From the NCBI GenBank assembly GCA_003152255.1, contig PLZT01000282.1:1-8715 (forward strand): DNA of 8,715 bases, given 5' to 3'. Shown piece by piece: positions 6,234 through 8,715 of the stretch (its first letter is position 1; each line of letters starts with the position of its first letter). Origin of the DNA: Methylocystaceae bacterium (GTDB taxonomy: Bacteria; Pseudomonadota; Alphaproteobacteria; Rhizobiales; Beijerinckiaceae). The notes under the pieces are model-generated. The model made no database searches. It saw nothing but the letters and a program-made list of their open reading frames with translations, and was not told where the DNA came from. A program made the translations under genes and the position numbers.

Positions 6234-6359
6234 AGAAAATTCGAGCCGAAAGCTTAGAGTGCTTTCGGCAAAAGTGGACGCCGGTTTTGCCCCGGAAAGC
6301 ACGACAAAATAAAGGAATCTAGAGTCTTTCCGGTTCAATCTAAACCGGAAAGACTCTAG
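6234..6359. repeat. Composite intergenic palindromic repeat resembling a dispersed Hyphomicrobiales element
   Basis: Two hairpins joined by a short AT-rich spacer (CGACAAAATAAAGGAAT) make one block. The first is nested: outer arms GTGCTTTC (6259-6266) and GAAAGCAC (6295-6302), inner arms GGCAAAA (6267-6273) and TTTTGCC (6285-6291) around GTGGACGCCGG. The second is a perfect 17-bp repeat at 6319-6359. The pattern (a CAAAAGTGG..CCGGTTTT hairpin, then GACAAAA, then a CTAGAG...CTCTAG palindrome) matches my recollection of repeats scattered between genes in many Hyphomicrobiales genomes. Copy number cannot be judged from this window, and the left boundary is approximate. Confidence 0.6.
6319..6359 (-). 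terminator. Perfect 17-bp inverted repeat between convergent genes, likely terminator for glpX
   Basis: CTAGAGTCTTTCCGGTT (6319-6335) and its exact complement (6343-6359) surround a 7-base loop. On the minus strand the hairpin is followed by AGATTCCTTTATTTTG, a moderately U-rich tail, so it could end the hom-glpX transcript. On the plus strand no T-run follows. The TAG stop of glpX (6356-6358) sits inside the arm. Confidence 0.55.
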
Positions 6360-7342
6360 TCCTGCATCTTCCCGGCGTGGTGCTCGGCGCGAATGCGGCG
6401 CACCGTTCCGGTGAACGAGTGATAGACGACCGTCTCTGTCGTGATCGTGTTTCTACCGAAGTCGACGCCGGCGACGAGCGGGCCATCGGTTACGCCGGTC
6501 GCGCAGACGATCACATCGCCGCTGACGAGATCGCGCATATCGTGTTTTTTTTTGCGCGGGTCCGAAATCCCCATCGCGGCCGCTCGCGCGATTTTGGCGT
6601 GCGTGTCGAGCACCAGGCGCCCCTGCATTTGTCCGCCAACGCAGCGCAGCGCCCCCGCCGCCAACACGCCTTCCGGCGCGCCGCCCCGGCCAAGATACAT
6701 GTCGACGCCCGTTTGCGCCGGCTGCGCGGTGAAGATGACGCCGGCCACGTCGCCGTCGGAAATCAGCCGCACGCTGGCGCCAGCCCGGCGGCATTTGGCG
6801 ATCAGTTCGGCATGACGCGGGCGTTCGAGTATGCAGACGACGATGTCGCTGTCGTCGACGTTCTTGGCGCGCGCCAGCGCCGCGATGTTTTCGCCGGGCT
6901 CCCAGTCGAGGTCGACGAGGCCGGGCGGATAGCCGGGACCAATGGCGATTTTGTCCATGTAGACGTCGGGCGCGTGGAGCAGGGAACCGGCGTTTGCTAT
7001 CGCGACGACGGAGATGGCGCCGGGCATGTCCTTCGCGCAGAGCGTCGCGCCCTCCAGCGGCGCCACGGCCAGGTCGAGCAGCGGACCATCGCCTTCGCCG
7101 ATTTCCTCGCCGACGAACATCGCGGCGGCGTGCTCGTCCTCGCCGATGACGACGCGTCCGCGAAAAGGCAGCCGCCCCATTTCCGCGCGCATCGTTCGCG
7201 CGGCGGCTTCGTCGGCGGCCATTTCGTCGCCGCGGCCGCGCAGGCGCGCCGCCGCGACGGCCGCGCGTTCGGTGACGCGCGCCAGGGCCAACGCGAGGAA
7301 GCGTTCGATGGATTGTTCGTCGACGATGGGCGTTAGCGGCAA
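6356..7342 (-). CDS. glpX: GlpX-type (class II) fructose-1,6-bisphosphatase homologue with altered active-site loops
   Basis: Class II FBPases remove the 1-phosphate of fructose-1,6-bisphosphate in gluconeogenesis and the Calvin cycle, in the cytoplasm. The 328-residue protein aligns over its whole length with GlpX (E. coli about 336). Conserved pieces are RVTERAAVAAARLRGRGD, Asp44, IGE (Glu68), Glu97, HAPDVYMDK, RPRH, SDGDVAG and GGAPEGV (Glu224). By my recalled E. coli numbering, however, metal ligand Asp85 is Ala94 (VAPLEG for VDPLEG) and Thr90 is Ala99. The GEGExDEAPM loop is GEDEHAAAM, two residues shorter and without its Asp. The frame is otherwise clean. The start is a TTG at 7340-7342 with GGAAGGA 6 bases upstream; no ATG lies nearby. 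It follows hom by 22 bases, a likely operon. A tract of nine A on the coding strand (6545-6553) encodes three Lys. The family is sure; activity is doubtful. Confidence 0.88.
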   Translation of the reverse strand: MPLTPIVDEQSIERFLALALARVTERAAVAAARLRGRGDEMAADEAAARTMRAEMGRLPFRGRVVIGEDEHAAAMFVGEEIGEGDGPLLDLAVAPLEGATLCAKDMPGAISVVAIANAGSLLHAPDVYMDKIAIGPGYPPGLVDLDWEPGENIAALARAKNVDDSDIVVCILERPRHAELIAKCRRAGASVRLISDGDVAGVIFTAQPAQTGVDMYLGRGGAPEGVLAAGALRCVGGQMQGRLVLDTHAKIARAAAMGISDPRKKKHDMRDLVSGDVIVCATGVTDGPLVAGVDFGRNTITTETVVYHSFTGTVRRIRAEHHAGKMQD

Positions 7343-7364
7343 GGGCTTTCCTTCCGGCGCGGCG

Positions 7365-8696
7365 CTATTCGCGCTCGATGCGGATGACCTGCGCTGGCGC
7401 GTCGATGACGCCGTCGGCGTAGATCGCGTCGAGAGCCTCGCGCACCAGATATTCGCTTGTCGCGTGGGTGATCAGGATCACGCTGCGCAACGCCTCGCCG
7501 GCGGCTTGCCTTTGGGCCGCGCGGTCGGCGCCTCGGCGCGCGCCGCCGTGTTGCATGATGCTTTCGAGCGAGATGCCGCGCTCCGCCATGCGCGTCGCTA
7601 TGCCCGCGAAGGCGCCGGGAACGTCGGGCACGGAAAGGCGGATGTAGTAGCCGCCCTCATGGTGGCGCGTCGGCGCGCGGCGCAGTTCGCCCAGCGCGGC
7701 GGTGGGCACGCCGAACGGCGCGGAGCGCACGCCCTTGGCGATGTCGGCGATGTCGGCGACGACGGCGGAAGCGGTCGCCTCGCCGCCGGCGCCGGGGCCG
7801 ACCAGGGTGAGTTCGTGCACGGCGTCCGCGTCGATGGTGACGGCGTTGAGCACGCCCATGACCTCGGCGATGGGGGTGGTCTTGCGCACCATGGTCGGAT
7901 GCACGCGCTGTTCGACGCCCTCGGCGGTGCGCTGCGCGACGCCCAGCAGCTTGATGCGAAAGCCGAGTTCGCCCGCCGCCGCTATGTCGGCGAGCGACAC
8001 CCGCTCTATGCCTTCGATCTCGATCGCCTCGGGCGCGATGCGCACGCCGAAAGCTAGCGAGGTGAGAATGGAGAGCTTATGCGCGGTGTCGAAGCCGCCG
8101 ATGTCGAAGGTCGGATCGGCTTCGGCGTAGCCGAGCTTCTGCGCCTCGGCGAGACATTGCTCGAACGACAATTGCTCGCGCTCCATCCGCGAGAGGATGT
8201 AATTGCAGGTGCCGTTCAGGATGCCGTAAACGCGCTCGATCGAATTGCCGGCGAGGCCCTCGCGCAGCGTCTTGACGATGGGAATGCCGCCGGCGACCGA
8301 CGCCTCGAAGGCGAGCGCGACATGTTTTTCCTCGGCCAGCGCGGCGAGTTCCAGGCCATGCGCGGCGAGCAGCGCCTTATTGGCGGTGACGACGGATTTG
8401 CCATGCGCCAGCGCCGTCTCGACGCTGGTCCGCGCCGGCCCTTCGGCGCCGCCGATCAACTCCACGAACAGGTCGATCTTCGGCGAGGCGGCGAGCGCAA
8501 CCGGATCGGCGAAAAATTCGCAGCCTTTCAGATCGGCGTCGCGCTCCTTGCCGGGGTCGCGCGCCGAGACCGCCGTGACGACGATTTTCCGCCCCGTGCG
8601 CGAGGCGAGCGCGTCCGCCTGGCGGGCGAGCAATCGCGTGACCGCCGCGCCAACCGTTCCAACCCCGGCGACGCCGACGCGCAAACTATCGGACAT
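7365..8696 (-). CDS. hom: Homoserine dehydrogenase with C-terminal ACT domain
   Basis: The enzyme reduces aspartate semialdehyde to homoserine with NAD(P)H, the branch point to threonine and methionine, in the cytoplasm. The 443-residue protein begins with a Rossmann fold, GVGTVG (11-16). It then has TANKALL (Lys107), EASVAGGIPI (131-140) and the family signature GILNGTCNYI (158-167). The catalytic set follows in FDIGGFDTAHK (Asp198, Asp203, Lys207). The C-terminal ACT domain starts at about residue 352 (LSVPDVPGAFAGIATRMAE), the usual site of threonine feedback. A short Ala/Arg-rich loop (385-401) interrupts it. The ATG at 8694-8696 is preceded by AAAGG at normal spacing. It is the first visible gene of the minus-strand pair and is followed after 22 bases by glpX. 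Length and motifs are ordinary for alphaproteobacteria. Confidence 0.96.
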   Translation of the reverse strand: MSDSLRVGVAGVGTVGAAVTRLLARQADALASRTGRKIVVTAVSARDPGKERDADLKGCEFFADPVALAASPKIDLFVELIGGAEGPARTSVETALAHGKSVVTANKALLAAHGLELAALAEEKHVALAFEASVAGGIPIVKTLREGLAGNSIERVYGILNGTCNYILSRMEREQLSFEQCLAEAQKLGYAEADPTFDIGGFDTAHKLSILTSLAFGVRIAPEAIEIEGIERVSLADIAAAGELGFRIKLLGVAQRTAEGVEQRVHPTMVRKTTPIAEVMGVLNAVTIDADAVHELTLVGPGAGGEATASAVVADIADIAKGVRSAPFGVPTAALGELRRAPTRHHEGGYYIRLSVPDVPGAFAGIATRMAERGISLESIMQHGGARRGADRAAQRQAAGEALRSVILITHATSEYLVREALDAIYADGVIDAPAQVIRIERE

Positions 8697-8715
8697 GGCG
8701 ACCTTTCGTGAAGAA

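Noticed and set aside
5157..6338. Long open frame of 393 codons on the minus strand across the classical peroxidase gene
   Set aside because: It is antisense to a gene with unmistakable heme motifs; the translation is Arg-rich low-complexity without any domain, as expected for a shadow frame in GC-rich DNA.
6377..7336. Plus-strand open frame of 319 codons opposite glpX
   Set aside because: Shadow of glpX: composition is His/Arg/Asp-rich with no recognisable motif and no ribosome site.
7014..8057. Plus-strand open frame of 347 codons spanning the end of hom and the start of glpX
   Set aside because: It runs antisense across two well-supported genes and shows Ala/Arg/Gly-rich low complexity.
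8000..8700. Possible frameshift or insertion in the homoserine dehydrogenase
   Set aside because: The frame is open with all catalytic motifs in order; only a short Ala/Arg-rich loop in the ACT domain (residues 385-401) differs, which is common linker variation.
1..8715. CRISPR arrays, tRNA or rRNA genes, transposases, toxin-antitoxin pairs
   Set aside because: I looked for direct repeats with regular spacing, cloverleaf-like segments and mobile-element proteins on both strands and saw none.

Overview
The window is GC-rich (only short AT-rich patches, mostly between genes). It looks like a chromosomal stretch of an alphaproteobacterium of the order Hyphomicrobiales (Rhizobiales). The case rests on the hom-glpX gene pair, the alphaproteobacterial style of the Dgt, Hom and GlpX proteins, and a composite intergenic palindrome resembling the dispersed repeats of that order. 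A methylotroph-type family (Methylocystaceae/Beijerinckiaceae) is possible, but this is only an impression.

Layout. Left edge: the 3' part of a dNTP triphosphohydrolase gene (dgt, + strand, 3-896). It converges on a minus-strand PAP2-family membrane phosphatase/transferase (916-1848). A compact minus-strand cassette follows. Read in transcription order it holds a MauG-like diheme cytochrome c peroxidase (3508-4653), a Tat-exported calcineurin-like metallophosphoesterase (2346-3425) and a small monoheme cytochrome c (1934-2332). A 464-bp gene-free region (4654-5117) separates it from a divergent, classical diheme cytochrome c peroxidase (5118-6158, + strand). A short region rich in hairpins follows (6159-6359), and then the minus-strand pair hom (7365-8696) and glpX (6356-7342), which probably form an operon.

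How the genes fit together. The two peroxidases, the cytochrome c and the phosphoesterase all carry export signals, so the centre of the window encodes a periplasmic module. The classical peroxidase has every residue of the reductively activated H2O2-reducing family: two CxxCH hemes, the loop His, the bridging Trp, the catalytic Glu and the distal Met. The second enzyme has Tyr at the Met position, lacks the loop His, and has Leu where the inter-heme Trp normally sits. This places it closer to MauG/MbnH-type oxidases. Its partners are a Tat phosphoesterase with a GEHD metal motif and a SoxA/TsdA-like monoheme cytochrome. No MauG or MbnH substrate protein (amine dehydrogenase, MbnP) is visible. 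This three-gene cassette is the best candidate for an under-described system here.

At the right, Hom is an ordinary homoserine dehydrogenase with an ACT domain. GlpX has an intact reading frame but altered metal-binding and catalytic loops, and may be a catalytically changed or inactive class II fructose-1,6-bisphosphatase. Its stop codon lies inside one arm of the intergenic palindrome.
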